Assembly (NCBI GenBank): GCA_902772715.1
Contig: CACYBT010000151.1
Span: forward strand, 1 to 5,620
Origin: an uncultured Succinivibrio sp.
GTDB taxonomy: Bacteria; Pseudomonadota; Gammaproteobacteria; Enterobacterales; Succinivibrionaceae
DNA length: 5,620 bases
Direction of reading: 5' to 3'
This document shows positions 5,100 through 5,620 of this stretch, in pieces; position 1 is the first letter of the stretch; every line of letters starts with the position of its first letter. Made by a program: the position numbers and the translations under genes. A model generated the notes under the pieces. The model had not been told where the DNA came from and did not search any database. It saw nothing but the letters and a program-made list of their open reading frames with translations.

Positions 5100-5128
5100 A
5101 TTGCAGTTTATGATTATCATAGTGTCAA
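5100..5128 (-). promoter_or_regulatory. Possible promoter and palindrome before the rod-like gene
   Basis: On the minus strand a perfect -35 TTGACA (5128-5123), 17 bases, then TGCAAT (5105-5100; 4 of 6 to TATAAT) precedes the gene by 25 bases. The spacer contains the 13-base palindrome TATGATTATCATA (5109-5121), which could be an operator. The alternative is cotranscription with the 82-residue gene that ends at 5174, 98 bases upstream of the ATG. No sigma-28 box is visible here. Confidence 0.35.
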
Positions 5129-5173
5129 TGGAAAAAAGTAGGATTTTCTCCATAATTATAATACTCAGGCAAT

Positions 5174-5422
5174 TTACTCGCCACGCTCAACACTTTTAAA
5201 CAGAGACTTCAGTCCATTGCCTATGCTGTGGTACATGTCATTTGCAAGGCTTGTAATGTTAGCATGATGTAAAAAAGCATTGCGCCCTTTTTCGGCGGTT
5301 TTTACAATCCCGTAGAGAGCGCTGTTACGGTTGATACTGCCCATATTGCTTATCACACTATCTGTACCGGCAGGTATGATGGAATTATTACCGACATTAA
5401 AATTTGAAACTGGTGTAAACAT
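5174..5422 (-). CDS. Hypothetical 82-residue protein, flagellar-associated by context
   Basis: I do not recognise this protein. The ATG at 5422-5420 has AAAGG (5435-5431) 8 bases upstream, and a sigma-28-like promoter ends about 45 bases upstream, so the gene is probably real. The first 34 residues are rich in Asn, Ser and Gly (MFTPVSNFNVGNNSIIPAG...), without a signal peptide. Residues about 35-80 look mainly helical and amphipathic (ALYGIVKTAEKGRNAFLHHA, then LANDMYHSIGNGLKSLFKSV). There is no cysteine and no membrane segment. It lies upstream of the rod-like gene in the same direction, with no clear terminator between. A late-class motility accessory protein, an export substrate or a chaperone-like partner are all possible; none is shown by the sequence. 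Confidence 0.7.
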   Translation of the reverse strand: MFTPVSNFNVGNNSIIPAGTDSVISNMGSINRNSALYGIVKTAEKGRNAFLHHANITSLANDMYHSIGNGLKSLFKSVERGE

Positions 5423-5467
5423 TTTTTTTACCTTTTTTTGGTTGTCTTTTTGTAATTATAGTTTGTA

Positions 5468-5494
5468 TCTTCGGATTTGTGAACTTAATATTTA
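5468..5494 (-). promoter_or_regulatory. Sigma-28 (FliA)-like promoter for the 82-residue gene
   Basis: On the minus strand TAAATATT (5494-5487), exactly 11 bases, then TCCGAAGA (5475-5468) fits TAAAGTTT-N11-GCCGATAA with 6 of 8 and 5 of 8 matches. Start would be near 5460, giving a leader of about 38 bases. The -10 is degraded, but the spacing is exact and the neighbouring gene is flagellar. The remaining stretch 5495-5620 is very AT-rich and holds no gene that I can support. Confidence 0.4.
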
Positions 5495-5620
5495 AAAAAT
5501 TTTTGATGTAGAGCAAATATTTTTTGGACATTGAGCAGTAAATTTTTAGAATTTATTTTGGTCTTGAATTATATTAAATTCATGAAAAAATTTTTCTAAT
5601 TTGTCAAGAGAGTAATTGTA

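Noticed and set aside
5109..5121. Fur box
   Set aside because: TATGATTATCATA shares the GATAAT-like theme with Fur boxes but is too short for the 19-base consensus, and the neighbouring gene is flagellar.
5065..5155. Tiny open frames (about 19 codons on minus before the rod-like gene; 10 codons at 366-398 plus)
   Set aside because: No supporting ribosome site or conservation evidence; expected by chance in AT-rich intergenic DNA.
1..5620. Mobile element, CRISPR array, toxin-antitoxin or defence system
   Set aside because: No transposase, integrase, direct repeat array, tRNA or terminal inverted repeats are seen on either strand.

Overview
The window looks like an AT-rich chromosomal segment from a motile, Gram-negative, probably gut-associated gammaproteobacterium. 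A member of the Succinivibrionaceae (Anaerobiospirillum, Succinivibrio, Succinatimonas) is my best guess, but that is inference. It rests on sigma-28-like flagellar promoters, a BirA-type operator in front of the biotin genes, a CRP-like site, and low-GC genes with good TGGAG/AAGGA ribosome binding sites. No mobile element, CRISPR array, tRNA or rRNA is visible. I see ordinary housekeeping and motility genes, not a new defence or mobile system.

Layout. Positions 1-54 (minus) hold the first 18 codons of a gene for a membrane protein, possibly of the CstA family. Positions 55-540 are a divergent intergenic region with a CRP-like site, a sigma-28-like promoter and a structured leader. Positions 541-1440 (plus) encode a short flagellin. 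Positions 1441-1542 hold a candidate BirA operator and promoter. Positions 1543-3544 (plus) hold bioD and bioA, overlapping by 11 bases, which catalyse two consecutive steps of biotin synthesis (KAPA to DAPA by BioA, DAPA to dethiobiotin by BioD). A strong hairpin lies between bioA and the convergent purC (3593-4546, minus), a long-form SAICAR synthase. The purC leader carries two perfect inverted repeats and a PurR-like box inside its putative promoter. A good rho-independent terminator (4726-4753, minus) separates purC from a flagellar pair on the minus strand: a rod/hook-family gene interrupted by an in-frame TAA (4776-5075) and an unrecognised 82-residue protein (5174-5422) behind a sigma-28-like promoter.

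The window is therefore two motility segments flanking biotin and purine genes. The best leads are the interrupted rod-like gene, whose reading frame continues in a fully conserved way beyond its stop codon, and the aberrant C-terminal helix of the flagellin. Both changes fall in the C-terminal helices used for assembly of axial flagellar proteins. The small sigma-28-linked unknown protein and the leaders of the flagellin and purC are the next most interesting items.
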